Source: RFPI01 sp964470195
Lineage (GTDB): Bacteria; Pseudomonadota; Gammaproteobacteria; Burkholderiales; Methylophilaceae
Length of the DNA stretch: 64,000 bases
Direction of reading: 5' to 3'
NCBI GenBank assembly: GCA_964470195.1
Contig: CAYYBG010000005.1
Location: 1-64,000 of the forward strand
The translations under genes and the position numbers were made by a program. This document shows, piece by piece, positions 52,832 to 62,020 of this stretch; within the stretch, counting starts at the first letter, position 1; every line of letters starts with the position of its first letter. The notes beneath the pieces are model-generated. The model was given only the letters and a program-made list of their open reading frames with translations, made no database searches and was not told the DNA's origin.

Positions 52832-54216
52832 ACCGGACTCCTTGCTTGAGTGCTTGCCAATTGATGAACTGCTTGTACAAATACCTGAGCGCGGTGCTGA
52901 TAGTGTTCAAACATGTCAAAACTAGCGCAGGCTGGTGATAGTAAAATGCAATCTTGCTTTTGCGCTAAGTGCATTGCTTGCTCGACAGCGGCTGGTAATG
53001 TATCGCTGAATACACATTGCGTACTGTCATCTAGGACTGCTGCAATTTGTTGTGCATCTCGGCCAATTAACACAACCGCACGCGCGTTTTGCTGAACTGC
53101 CTGACGTAAGGGCGTGAAATCCTGACCTTTACCATCTCCACCGGCGATGAGCACCACCTTACCTGCGCAGCTGGCAAATCCATCTAAGGCAGCACAAGTC
53201 GCACCGACATTGGTACCTTTAGAATCATCGTAAAAATCGACCCCATCAATATTGGCAACCCACTCGACTCGATGTGGCAGACCTTTGAATTGCGTTAACG
53301 CTTGCGCACATACATCATCACTAATTCCAATTGAGCTAGACAAGGCCCAAGCCGCCAATGCATTACTGGCATTGTGTAGGCCTGCTACTTTTAAATCTAC
53401 CATCGATAACAAAGCCTGCTCACCTCGACACAGCCAGACTTGCCCATTGATATGTCGCAAGCCATATTCATGTTCATCTTGCGGGGCATGCTTAGAAAAA
53501 CTCAACATCCCCAGTGTAGGATTGCGCATCGCCATACTGGCTGGATCGTCGCGGTTTAACACTTGTAATTTGGCATGATTAAAAATACGTTGTTTTGCTG
53601 CTGCATAGGCTTGCATATCGCTGTAGCGATCTAAATGGTCCTCGCTTAAATTCAACATCGCTGCAGCATCTAAATGCAAGGAATGTGTGGTCTCTAATTG
53701 AAAACTGGAAAGCTCTAAAACAAAGACTTGCACGCCTGTTGCGCTACCATCCATCAGACTGTCCAATACCGGCAAGCCAATATTGCCAGCCACAACAGTA
53801 CGATAGCCTGCTTGCTGACAAATGGCACCCACCATGCTGGTGACTGTGGTTTTTCCGTTCGAACCAGTTATTCCAATCCGTTTGCTATCCGTTGGGCAAA
53901 CACGCGCAAATAATTCAATATCTCCGACAATTTCAATACCTCGTTGCAAAGCGCTTTTTAAAATGGGCGTTTGCAAAGGCAATCCGGGGCTAATCACCAC
54001 GCACTGCACACCGTCTAATAATGACTCATGAAACTCACCCAAATGAATTTCCAAGTCAGGCATTTGCTGTTGAATAATGGCAAAATTAGGCGGGGTCAAA
54101 CGCGAATCCGCTACGCGCACATCAACACCTTGGCTATGCAACCAGCGTAAAGCTGATAAGCCACTAGCGCCTAAGCCTAATACTAAATATAGTTGTCTTT
54201 GTTGACCTGAGCTCAT
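52828..54216 (-). CDS. murD: UDP-N-acetylmuramoyl-L-alanine-D-glutamate ligase
   Basis: 462 residues from this start. LVLGLGASGLSALRWLHSQG, the ATP loop ITGSNGKTTVTSM, LNLSEDHLDRY, ALAAWALSSSIG, DDSKGTNVGATCAAL and LLSPACASFDMFEHYQHRAQVF. The open frame extends 84 nt further inside mraY, but ATG 54216 gives the classic 4-nt overlap with the mraY stop. Adds D-glutamate to the stem peptide. Confidence 0.97.
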   Translation of the reverse strand: MSSGQQRQLYLVLGLGASGLSALRWLHSQGVDVRVADSRLTPPNFAIIQQQMPDLEIHLGEFHESLLDGVQCVVISPGLPLQTPILKSALQRGIEIVGDIELFARVCPTDSKRIGITGSNGKTTVTSMVGAICQQAGYRTVVAGNIGLPVLDSLMDGSATGVQVFVLELSSFQLETTHSLHLDAAAMLNLSEDHLDRYSDMQAYAAAKQRIFNHAKLQVLNRDDPASMAMRNPTLGMLSFSKHAPQDEHEYGLRHINGQVWLCRGEQALLSMVDLKVAGLHNASNALAAWALSSSIGISDDVCAQALTQFKGLPHRVEWVANIDGVDFYDDSKGTNVGATCAALDGFASCAGKVVLIAGGDGKGQDFTPLRQAVQQNARAVVLIGRDAQQIAAVLDDSTQCVFSDTLPAAVEQAMHLAQKQDCILLSPACASFDMFEHYQHRAQVFVQAVHQLASTQARSPV

Positions 54217-55316
54217 CGTATTTTTAAACTCGCCAATCCCACCAAGACCAAAATCATGGTGATAATCCAAAAACGAACCACTACTTGAGTCTCTTTCCAA
54301 CCTTTTTGCTCATAGTGATGATGCAAAGGCGCCATCAAAAAGATACGTCGACCTTCGCCATATTTATTTTTGCTGTAACGGAAATAGCCTACTTGGATTG
54401 CGACTGATAAAGTTTCCACCACAAACACACCGCTCATAATGAACAGCACGATTTCCTGTCTAACCACCACCGCTACCACTCCTAAAGCTGCTCCTAAAGC
54501 TAAGGCACCTACATCCCCCATAAACACTTCAGCGGGATAAGCGTTAAACCATAAAAAGCCTAATCCTGCGCCTGTCATGGCGGCACAAAATACTGCCAAT
54601 TCACCAGCACCGGATATGTAGGGAATACCTAAATATTTAGAAAAAACTAAGTGTCCTGCGGCATAAGCAAAAATCGCTAACGCACCCGCAATCAATACCG
54701 TCGGCATAATCGCTAAGCCATCCAAACCATCGGTCAAATTGACTGCATTACTACTGCCAACCACCACCAAATACGTCAGCACTGCAAAGGCCAAACTACT
54801 CAAAGGGAATACCAAATGTTTAAAAAATGGAATATATAAAGTGGTATCTGACGGACTGCTGGCGTTGTAAACCAGAAACAAGGCCACGCCTAAACCAACG
54901 GCAGATTGCCAAAAATACTTTTCTTTGGCAGACAACCCTTGGGGATTTCGATGAACAACTTTGCGCCAATCGTCGACCATCCCAATCAGGCCAAAACCCA
55001 GTGTCGAGAGCAGTACAAGCCAAATATAGCGATTACTCAAATCCCCCCAAAGTAAGGTGGCAATCGCAATACTTACCAAAATTAAAGCACCGCCCATGGT
55101 CGGTGTTCCCGCTTTAATCAGATGAGATTTAGGGCCATCATCGCGAACCGCTTGACCTACTTTATATTGTGTTAGTTTGCGGATGAGGCCTGGTCCAACC
55201 AGAAAAGAAATGGCAAGTGCGGTCAAAGCTGCCAGTACAGCACGCAGAGTGATGTAATTAAATACATTGAATCCATGAATATCTTGCGCCAACCATCTTG
55301 CTAACATTAGCAACAT
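54213..55316 (-). CDS. mraY: Phospho-N-acetylmuramoyl-pentapeptide transferase
   Basis: 367 residues, about 10 membrane segments. KVGQAVRDDGPKSHLIKAGTPTMGGALIL, the active-site NLTDGLDGLAIMP, FLWFNAYPAEVFMGDVGALALGAALG and MAPLHHHYEQKGW (HHH motif) are intact. It makes lipid I. It follows murF by 2 nt and overlaps murD by 4 nt. Confidence 0.98.
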   Translation of the reverse strand: MLLMLARWLAQDIHGFNVFNYITLRAVLAALTALAISFLVGPGLIRKLTQYKVGQAVRDDGPKSHLIKAGTPTMGGALILVSIAIATLLWGDLSNRYIWLVLLSTLGFGLIGMVDDWRKVVHRNPQGLSAKEKYFWQSAVGLGVALFLVYNASSPSDTTLYIPFFKHLVFPLSSLAFAVLTYLVVVGSSNAVNLTDGLDGLAIMPTVLIAGALAIFAYAAGHLVFSKYLGIPYISGAGELAVFCAAMTGAGLGFLWFNAYPAEVFMGDVGALALGAALGVVAVVVRQEIVLFIMSGVFVVETLSVAIQVGYFRYSKNKYGEGRRIFLMAPLHHHYEQKGWKETQVVVRFWIITMILVLVGLASLKIR

Positions 55317-55318
55317 GT

Positions 55319-56680
55319 TTAAGTCCTCTCTGTTTGTTGGATAGATTGCAATTGTTCAGTCACGCGCTCCATTTTGGCTGAACGTGACCCCTTGATCAGC
55401 ACAACATCATGTTGTTGCAATTGTTGTTTTAGAACATTCAGCAAATCTGATAACTCAAAAAAATGCTGTGCACCATCGCCAAAGCTTAGGCTGGCATTTT
55501 GACTGAGTGTGCCAACAGTGAATAACTGATGCACCCCTTGTTGGCGGGCATAGTGGCCGATTTCGCTGTGCATTTGCTCTGCCAGCTCACCCAATTCGCC
55601 CATATCCCCCATCACCATCAAATGTCTTCCAGTTTGCTTCACCAACACATCAATGGCTGCCCGCATGGAGCTGGGGTTGGCGTTGTAGGTATCGTCAATC
55701 AAGGTGGTATGCTTAATTCCGGGCACATATCTCAAACGTCCAGAAACGCCATTAAATTGTGATAGTCCTAAAGCGATTGAATCGAGCGGGATATTGAGCG
55801 CCAAAGCTAAGCTCGTTGCTGCTAATGCATTGGCCACATTGTGCAAACCAGGCACCTGAATTGAAAACTCGATTGCACCTGCTGGGCTAAATATTTGCAT
55901 GACACTGCTTTTGTCTCGTAACTCATAATCGGCGGTAACATCGGCTGAGTTTTGTAAAGCAAAAGTGATTTGCTGGTGAGACTGAGTTTGCTTCAACCAT
56001 TGAGCGGCGAATTGATCGTCTGCATTAATGACAGCGATACCTTGTTGTTTCAAGCCATCAAAAATTTCACCTTTAGCATTGGCAATAGCCTGCAATGAAC
56101 CTAGTAATCCAATATGTGCGCTACCCACATTGTTCACTAGCGCAACATCTGGCTTCGCTAAGGTACTCATGTAATGGATTTCACCAGGATGATTCATTCC
56201 CATCTCTAACACGGCGTATTGATGTTGACTGCGTAAACCTAAAGCGGTTAAAGGCATACCCAAATCATTATTTAGATTGCCCTTTGTCGCCAGTACATAG
56301 TCAGCATCTCCTGTATGCGCAATCAGAATGCCTGCCAACATTTCTTTCACCGTGGTTTTGCCGTTGCTTCCTGTCAGTGCCACAATCGGAGCTTGAAAGT
56401 TTGACAACCATTGCTGTGCCATCTGCCCCAATGCAAGGCGTGTATTGCTGACTTGTACACAGGGCTGCCAATCGCTAGACTTTTGCACCAGCGCTGCTAC
56501 TGCGCCTTTAGCTAAACTTTGTCCAACAAAATCGTGTCCGTCAAAATGCTCGCCAGTAATGGCTACAAATAATTGACCTGGTTGAATAGTCCGACTATCG
56601 ATACCTACGCTGGTAAAAGTCACATCGTCACCTTGCATCGGTGCGTTCAATAACTTGGCCAGCTCAGATAAGCGCATCAT
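55319..56680 (-). CDS. murF: UDP-N-acetylmuramoyl-tripeptide-D-Ala-D-Ala ligase
   Basis: 453 residues. MMRLSELAKLLNA, SRTIQPGQLFVAITGEHFDGHDFV, ALTGSNGKTTVKEMLA, ATKGNLNNDLGMPLT, EMGMNHPGEI, DDTYNANPSSMRAAIDVL and GSRSAKMERV are family signatures. The start at 56680 overlaps the murE stop by 4 nt; the track of upstream codons adds three residues without support. Uses the Ddl product. Confidence 0.97.
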   Translation of the reverse strand: MMRLSELAKLLNAPMQGDDVTFTSVGIDSRTIQPGQLFVAITGEHFDGHDFVGQSLAKGAVAALVQKSSDWQPCVQVSNTRLALGQMAQQWLSNFQAPIVALTGSNGKTTVKEMLAGILIAHTGDADYVLATKGNLNNDLGMPLTALGLRSQHQYAVLEMGMNHPGEIHYMSTLAKPDVALVNNVGSAHIGLLGSLQAIANAKGEIFDGLKQQGIAVINADDQFAAQWLKQTQSHQQITFALQNSADVTADYELRDKSSVMQIFSPAGAIEFSIQVPGLHNVANALAATSLALALNIPLDSIALGLSQFNGVSGRLRYVPGIKHTTLIDDTYNANPSSMRAAIDVLVKQTGRHLMVMGDMGELGELAEQMHSEIGHYARQQGVHQLFTVGTLSQNASLSFGDGAQHFFELSDLLNVLKQQLQQHDVVLIKGSRSAKMERVTEQLQSIQQTERT

Positions 56681-58152
56681 GCTGACCACCCTGACAGAAT
56701 TTGTTGTACTGTTTCTGCATCACTAAATGGGAAGCGTGTACCAGCTATTTCTTGATAACACTCGTGACCTTTGCCAGCCACTAATACCACATCTCCAGAC
56801 CGTGCCATACCCACTGCAAGCGCAATTGCCTGAGCACGATCCACACAAATGTTTAACTTGTCTTGGGCGATATGCGTAGAAATCTGCTCAATAATCTGCA
56901 AGGCATCCTCATCGCGGGGATTATCACTCGTCACCACCACAATATCGGCCAACTCATTGGCTAATGCACCCATTTCTGGACGTTTGCCACTGTCACGATT
57001 ACCACCACATCCGAATAGGCAGATTAATTTGCCATGACAATTGGTTCGCAACGATTTCAATACTTTTTCTAATGCATCTGGGGTATGCGCATAATCAACA
57101 ATCACCAATGGTTTTTCTGCACCACCCAACTGTTGCATACGTCCGGGAACCGATTGCAGACGACTTATCACTGCACTAGCAGTTGGTAAATCAACGCCTG
57201 AAATCAACAAACTAGAGAATACCGCTAGCAAGTTATAGATATTAAATTCACCCACCACTTGCGCACGCAATTCAGTCTCACCGTGAGGAGTGACTACGTG
57301 TAAATACATGCCTTGGGCAGACATCACACCATCAATAACACGAACATCCGCTACTTCGCCATGAGAATTATTCGTAGCATCAGCAATCCCATAGGTCAGT
57401 ACCGGTTTATTTTGATACCTGAGATCATGTGCAATTTGACGGCCAAAATCATCATCAATATTAATAATCGAACAACGTAAGCTAGGGCAGTCAAATAAGC
57501 GACGCTTGGCTTGCCCATAAGCTTCCATGGTTCCGTGATAATCCAAATGATCTCGGCTTAGATTGGTGAAAATTGCCACATCAAATTCCACCGCGTTGAC
57601 TCGCCCTTGATCTAAACCATGGGAGGAAACTTCCATACTGACCACTTCAGCGCCTTGAGCCAAATAATCTGCCATCCAGGCTTGCAAACAAATTGCATCC
57701 GGTGTGGTGTTTGGATTAGCCTTGAGTGTGCAATCCTGCCCCACTATCCCATGTCCCAAAGTACCAATCATGGCGCTTGTCCGCTTTAATTCTGCAAAAC
57801 ATTGAGCTAACCAATAACTACAGGTAGTTTTGCCGTTGGTACCTGTCACTCCAATGACCCATAATTGACGTGATGGATAGTGATAAAACTCGGCAGCAAT
57901 CTGACTGACTTGATAACGTAGCTGGCTAACAGCCTGATGAGGAATATCAGCCACTGACTCACCTAATTGCTGCCAATCAAATCCATCCGCCTCATAAATT
58001 ACAGCAGTTGCGCCCTGCTCAATGGCTGGCAATATGTAATCTCTACCATCGCGAGACTCACCTGGATATGCAACGAATAAATCATTTACAGAAACCTGAC
58101 GACTGTCACTGGTGATGCTTTTGTATGAATGATTTTGCCAAAGTGAGGCCAT
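56677..58152 (-). CDS. murE: UDP-N-acetylmuramoyl-L-alanyl-D-glutamate-2,6-diaminopimelate ligase
   Basis: 491 residues. SDSRQVSVNDLFVAYPGESRDGRDYI-type N terminus, the ATP loop GVTGTNGKTTCSYW, NPNTTPDAICLQ, SMEVSSHGLDQGRV, NLSRDHLDYHGTM and the specificity loop TSDNPRDEDAL, where DNPR indicates diaminopimelate rather than lysine. The start overlaps the ftsI stop by 1 nt. Confidence 0.97.
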   Translation of the reverse strand: MASLWQNHSYKSITSDSRQVSVNDLFVAYPGESRDGRDYILPAIEQGATAVIYEADGFDWQQLGESVADIPHQAVSQLRYQVSQIAAEFYHYPSRQLWVIGVTGTNGKTTCSYWLAQCFAELKRTSAMIGTLGHGIVGQDCTLKANPNTTPDAICLQAWMADYLAQGAEVVSMEVSSHGLDQGRVNAVEFDVAIFTNLSRDHLDYHGTMEAYGQAKRRLFDCPSLRCSIINIDDDFGRQIAHDLRYQNKPVLTYGIADATNNSHGEVADVRVIDGVMSAQGMYLHVVTPHGETELRAQVVGEFNIYNLLAVFSSLLISGVDLPTASAVISRLQSVPGRMQQLGGAEKPLVIVDYAHTPDALEKVLKSLRTNCHGKLICLFGCGGNRDSGKRPEMGALANELADIVVVTSDNPRDEDALQIIEQISTHIAQDKLNICVDRAQAIALAVGMARSGDVVLVAGKGHECYQEIAGTRFPFSDAETVQQILSGWSA

Positions 58153-59891
58153 TACATAGACTCCTTCACTTCGGCACTATCTGCGCTAGGCATTACGATA
58201 TTGTCATTAGGCGCATCTTGAGGCACACCCATCATACGCAAGGTCGCCCCCATCACAGCACTGAATACCGGTGCAGCAACTGCACCTCCGTAATACTGCC
58301 CAGCACTTGGCTCATCGATCATGACAGCCACAATTAATTTGGGATTAGATGCAGGCGCCATTCCAACAAAAGATGAAATATATTTATTTTGATAGCCCCC
58401 AACCCCTGGTTTATGCGCTGTTCCCGTTTTGCCAGCAACACGATAACCCATGACTTGGGCTTTGACTGCGGTACCACCTGGCTGAACCACAGTCTCCAAC
58501 ATATCTCTGACACTTCGTGCATTTTCTGCTGATAACACTTGTTGCCCAACCTGCAACTCTTTACTTTTAATCAGCGTAACTGGACGTAATTCACCATCAT
58601 TTGCAAACACTGTGTAAGCACGTGCTAACTGAAGTAATGTCACGCTAATACCATTACCATAGGACATGGTAGCCTGCTCAATCGGCCGCCAATTTTTATA
58701 GTGCCGCAAGCGACCTGAGACTTCGCCAGGAAATTCAATGTGAGTAAGTGTGCCAAATCCCATTTGGCTCAACATACCCCACATAAATTGAGGTTCCAAC
58801 GAGAGCGCAATTTTGGTTGCACCTACATTCGAGGATTTTTGGATTACGCCAGCAACCGTCAGCAAGCCATAATTGTGCGTGTCATGAATGGTAGCAGGAC
58901 CAATCTTGAAGGTGCCAGGCGATGTTTCTAGTCGTGTCTCTGGACGATATTTGCCTGATTCCAGCCCCATTGCTACTGCCATTGGTTTCATGGTTGAGCC
59001 AGGTTCAAAAGTATCCGTCAACGCCCGATTTCTTGATTTGCCTGCAATATTGCTGGGGTTATTCGGATTGTAGCTAGGCAAATTAACCATTGCTAGAATT
59101 TCACCGCTTTTAGCATCCATGACAATTGCGGATCCTGCTTGAGCGCGATTTTCCTCAACGGCTTTTGATAACTCACGAAATGCCAAATATTGTATTTTTC
59201 TATCGATGGACAGCACCAAATCTTTACCATTTTGTGGCATCTTGGCGGCTTCTAAATCTTCTACGATATGTCCAGCGCGATCGCGTAACACATGACGACG
59301 TCCAGGCTTGCCTGCCAACCAGTTCTGGTATTTCAGCTCAAACCCCTCTTGACCTTTTTCATCTACCCCAGTAAACCCTACAAGGTGAGCGGTCACTTCT
59401 CCTTCTGGATAATATCGGCGGTACTCGCGTTGACTGTAAATACCTGCAATACGGAGCGCCAATACATCATTTGCCAACTCGGGAGAAATGCGTCGTTTCA
59501 GAAACACAAACTCCCTCTCTTGGTTAGCTAATTTGCGATTAATTTCTGCCACATCAATTTTAAGTAACTCAGCCAATTTTGCTTTCTGCTGCTCATTCAT
59601 ATTGGCATCCGCAGGATTAGCCCAAATCGATTCAACCGGCGTGCTAATCGCCAAAGCCTCACCATTGCGGTCTCTAATCATTCCGCGATAGGCGTTCAAG
59701 GTAAGTGAGCGGGTATATCGAGCCTCACCCTGTTTTTGATAGAAACTACGGTTGTAACTTTGCAGATACAGCGCGCGCCCAATCAACAACACCATGCCAG
59801 ACAGCAACATAAATAACAGTAAATGACGTCGCCAAGCTGGCAACTTCACCACTTCCTGTACTTTATTTTTTACTGGTCGGCTGAATTTCAT
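58152..59891 (-). CDS. ftsI: Septal peptidoglycan transpeptidase FtsI (PBP3)
   Basis: 579 residues. A short cytoplasmic, basic N terminus, one membrane anchor (LLLFMLLSGMVLLIGRALYL), the pedestal domain with RGMIRDRNGEALAIS, and the class B transpeptidase domain with active-site STMK in FEPGSTMKPM, SSN and KTGTAHK. It cross-links septal wall with FtsW. The start at 59891 overlaps ftsL by 4 nt with GAGG upstream; the longer frame lies inside ftsL. Confidence 0.97.
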   Translation of the reverse strand: MKFSRPVKNKVQEVVKLPAWRRHLLLFMLLSGMVLLIGRALYLQSYNRSFYQKQGEARYTRSLTLNAYRGMIRDRNGEALAISTPVESIWANPADANMNEQQKAKLAELLKIDVAEINRKLANQEREFVFLKRRISPELANDVLALRIAGIYSQREYRRYYPEGEVTAHLVGFTGVDEKGQEGFELKYQNWLAGKPGRRHVLRDRAGHIVEDLEAAKMPQNGKDLVLSIDRKIQYLAFRELSKAVEENRAQAGSAIVMDAKSGEILAMVNLPSYNPNNPSNIAGKSRNRALTDTFEPGSTMKPMAVAMGLESGKYRPETRLETSPGTFKIGPATIHDTHNYGLLTVAGVIQKSSNVGATKIALSLEPQFMWGMLSQMGFGTLTHIEFPGEVSGRLRHYKNWRPIEQATMSYGNGISVTLLQLARAYTVFANDGELRPVTLIKSKELQVGQQVLSAENARSVRDMLETVVQPGGTAVKAQVMGYRVAGKTGTAHKPGVGGYQNKYISSFVGMAPASNPKLIVAVMIDEPSAGQYYGGAVAAPVFSAVMGATLRMMGVPQDAPNDNIVMPSADSAEVKESM

Positions 59892-60172
59892 TTTGCCTCG
59901 TTCTGACTCTTTTCTACGGTCACAATTTGTATATGTTTTGTTTCTGGCACATGCATATGCAACATATCTCTTGCCACTTTTTCTAAACGACTGTGCATAG
60001 CCCAAGTACTTTGCTCAAGCTGCAACTGACTCCACTCCAAATCTAAAGATTTAGCTGTTTCTTTATGTTGCTGTAGCTCAATAAATAATTTTCTGGCTTT
60101 ATGCTGCGAGGTGACTAAGCCCATAGCACAAGTCAACAAGACAAAGAATAAGATAAAATTCAACCTTGTCAT
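59888..60172 (-). CDS. ftsL: Cell division protein FtsL
   Basis: 94 residues: one N-terminal membrane segment (about 4-20) and a periplasmic coiled coil (KLFIELQQHKETAKSLDLEWSQLQLEQSTW) ending with LEKVARDMLHMHVPETKHIQIV, the typical FtsL C-terminal pattern. It forms the FtsQLB complex with FtsQ and FtsB. Overlaps rsmH and ftsI by 4 nt each. Identity rests on topology, the C-terminal pattern and position. Confidence 0.92.
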   Translation of the reverse strand: MTRLNFILFFVLLTCAMGLVTSQHKARKLFIELQQHKETAKSLDLEWSQLQLEQSTWAMHSRLEKVARDMLHMHVPETKHIQIVTVEKSQNEAK

Positions 60173-61179
60173 CGTCTAGCTTCAGCCATTCTGCCCAATG
60201 GCTCTGCTGTTCTCTCTGCCACTCGCATCACCGCACTTCTACTTCTGGGATTAGCACGTACTTCGAGCTCACTCGGTTTGAGTGCTTTTCCCACAGCCAT
60301 TAATAAAGGCTTGGGTAAATCTTTGGCAAGCACGGGCATCTTGGCAGGCAAATCATCGCGCTGCTGATGCTCACGTATAAAATGCTTCACCATACGATCC
60401 TCTAAGGAATGAAAACTAATTACCACCATGCGCCCATTTGCCGCCAAAGATTGCAAACACTGTTGCAACACGGACGCTAATTCCTCAAGCTCTTGATTGA
60501 GATAAATCCGTAAAGCTTGAAAGGTACGCGTCGCCGGATCTTGCCCTGGTTCAGCTTTGGGGACAGTCCCAGCCACGAGATTGGCGAGTTGACGTGTCGT
60601 GAGCAAGACTGCTCCCAACGTGCGTTTCTCAACAATCGCCCTTGCAATCTGTTTAGCAAACCGTTCTTCACCATACGTTCTAATCACCTCTGCAATTTTT
60701 TGTTCACTTGCTTGCGCAAGAAATTCTGCGGCAGTCTGCCCCTGAGTCTGATCCATACGCATATCCAGGGGACCATCAAAACGAAAACTAAAACCACGTT
60801 CCGCTTCATCAATCTGTGGAGATGAAATGCCTAAATCCAATAAAATTCCATCCACTTGAGCTAGCTTCTGTGTGCGCAAAACCCTAGCTAGCTGGGAAAA
60901 GTGTGCATGCACCAGCAAAAATCGTGAGTCTTCAATTTGTTTACCAAATTCAATAGCTGCCAAATCTCGATCCAGCGCAATCAGACGCCCTTGTTTGCCA
61001 AGTTTTTGCAAAATCTCGCGGCTATGACCGCCACGCCCAAATGTACAATCGATATAAACCCCATCCGAACGGATATTCAATGCATCAACTGCTTCATTTA
61101 GCAACACCGCCACATGAGGCGATGCTGACAATTTCCCTACCTGTTGTGCATTATTTGGGGATTGTGAGCCGGCGCTCAC
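60169..61179 (-). CDS. rsmH: 16S rRNA (cytosine1402-N4)-methyltransferase
   Basis: 336 residues. HVAVLLNEAVDALNI, YIDCTFGRGGHSREIL (SAM site), DGILLDLGISSPQIDEAERGFSF, RTYGEERFAKQIARAIVE, TRTFQALRIYLNQEL and VISFHSLEDRMVKHFI are complete. It methylates C1402 in the ribosomal P site. The start overlaps mraZ by 4 nt. Confidence 0.98.
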   Translation of the reverse strand: MSAGSQSPNNAQQVGKLSASPHVAVLLNEAVDALNIRSDGVYIDCTFGRGGHSREILQKLGKQGRLIALDRDLAAIEFGKQIEDSRFLLVHAHFSQLARVLRTQKLAQVDGILLDLGISSPQIDEAERGFSFRFDGPLDMRMDQTQGQTAAEFLAQASEQKIAEVIRTYGEERFAKQIARAIVEKRTLGAVLLTTRQLANLVAGTVPKAEPGQDPATRTFQALRIYLNQELEELASVLQQCLQSLAANGRMVVISFHSLEDRMVKHFIREHQQRDDLPAKMPVLAKDLPKPLLMAVGKALKPSELEVRANPRSRSAVMRVAERTAEPLGRMAEARR

Positions 61180-61622
61180 AGGGAAAATCCTTCTAACTCT
61201 GCGGGCATATCTAGCGCATCACCTATCACCCCGTGTTCAAGTTGCTCGCGCCACGCCTGTAAATTCCACAACTCAAAATGACTTCCTTGTCCAACCAGCA
61301 TGGCTTGCTTGTCTAAGCCTGCGAACTCACGTAGCACTGGCGACACAAGCATACGGCCAGCAGTATCCATCACAATATCCTCTGCATAACCCACCAAAAG
61401 GCGTTGCAATGCGCTAGAGCGCTTATCGAAGGAGGACAGAGACATTAACTTGGCTTGGATAGGTTCCCAAGCGGGTGCAGGATAAAGTAACAAGCATCGG
61501 TGAGGGTGCGCAGTCAACACTAATTGACCGGAGGAGAAAGAATGCAGGGCGTCACGATGCTTGGTTGGAATTGCCAACCGACCTTTCGCATCGAGATTCA
61601 ATGATGAAGCACCACGAAACAT
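61176..61622 (-). CDS. mraZ: Transcriptional regulator MraZ
   Basis: 148 residues with two AbrB-like SpoVT folds: FRGASSLNLDAKGRLAIPTKHRDAL and YAEDIVMDTAGRMLVSPVLREFAGLDKQAMLVGQGSHFELW. MraZ binds repeated TGGG boxes at its own promoter and controls the division cluster; three such boxes lie at 61726-61749. AAGGG is placed 5 nt before the ATG. First gene of the long minus block. Confidence 0.97.
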   Translation of the reverse strand: MFRGASSLNLDAKGRLAIPTKHRDALHSFSSGQLVLTAHPHRCLLLYPAPAWEPIQAKLMSLSSFDKRSSALQRLLVGYAEDIVMDTAGRMLVSPVLREFAGLDKQAMLVGQGSHFELWNLQAWREQLEHGVIGDALDMPAELEGFSL

Positions 61623-61647
61623 ACACGCCCTTAAAAATACTCAAAAT

Positions 61648-61725
61648 AAAAAAAAGGGAACATTGATAAAAAAACGACTCACAACTGCCCTGTGGAGATG
61701 AGCGTATCGAACAATCAATGTTCCC
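61648..61725 (-). terminator. Terminator-like hairpin (possible attenuator) in the mraZ leader
   Basis: On the minus strand GGGAACATTGAT (61725-61714) is a perfect 12-bp complement to ATCAATGTTCCC (61667-61656), with a 46-nt loop that can partly pair further. The second arm is followed at once by eight T, then ATTTT. It lies between the predicted start of transcription and mraZ, so it could stop transcription early. The long loop makes it weaker than a compact terminator. Confidence 0.55.
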
Positions 61726-61749
61726 CCACAAAAACCCACTTTTATCCAC
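61726..61749 (-). promoter_or_regulatory. Three MraZ-binding repeats
   Basis: On the minus strand GTGG boxes occur at 61749-61746, 61739-61736 and 61729-61726, at exact 10-nt steps, within AAGTGGAT, AAGTGGGT and TTGTGGGG contexts. This matches the known GTGGG-type direct repeats bound by MraZ. They begin just after the predicted start of transcription. Confidence 0.85.
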
Positions 61750-61757
61750 TTAATGAC

Positions 61758-61786
61758 ACTATAGAGAAAAAATTAGGGGTGTGCAA
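61758..61786 (-). promoter_or_regulatory. Sigma-70-like promoter of the mraZ/division cluster
   Basis: On the minus strand TTGCAC (61786-61781) and TATAGT (61763-61758) are separated by 17 nt. Transcription should begin near 61751, giving a leader of about 129 nt that contains the MraZ boxes and the hairpin. Confidence 0.75.
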
Positions 61787-62020
61787 GGGTTTTTTTACGA
61801 TTTTCCTTTACAGTACAATGACTTAGCTGTGATTATTAATTAAAAGATAAAACCTTTTAAAAATAATGAGATAGCAAATTAAATGAACGTGAAATATTAA
61901 GATGTTTGGTTGCTTGGCTTGCTCATTAAAATGCTTAATCAATGATGAAAAACATTGGCTTGGTTAAAAATTTAGGAATGATATAAATTTTGACTGATAT
62001 AGAAGGGAGATACAGAAATT

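Larger units (their letters stand above)
61623..62020. other. Regulatory gap between mraZ and rnpB
   Basis: 398 nt without a gene. 61623-61790 holds the mraZ promoter, MraZ boxes and a leader hairpin (listed separately). 61790-62020 is AT-rich; I see no further gene there and no convincing rnpB terminator. Confidence 0.6.

Noticed and set aside
54217..54300. Longer N terminus of murD starting inside mraY
   Set aside because: Adds 28 residues not found in MurD and removes the normal 4-nt overlap with mraY; no ribosome-binding site.
59892..60005. Longer N terminus of ftsI starting inside ftsL
   Set aside because: The extra 38 residues are ftsL read in another frame; the ATG at 59891 has GAGG upstream and the expected 4-nt overlap.
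61742..61750. TTATCCACT, one base from a DnaA box, near the rnpB-mraZ gap
   Set aside because: Single copy, and it is part of the third MraZ box; no cluster of DnaA boxes or origin genes nearby.
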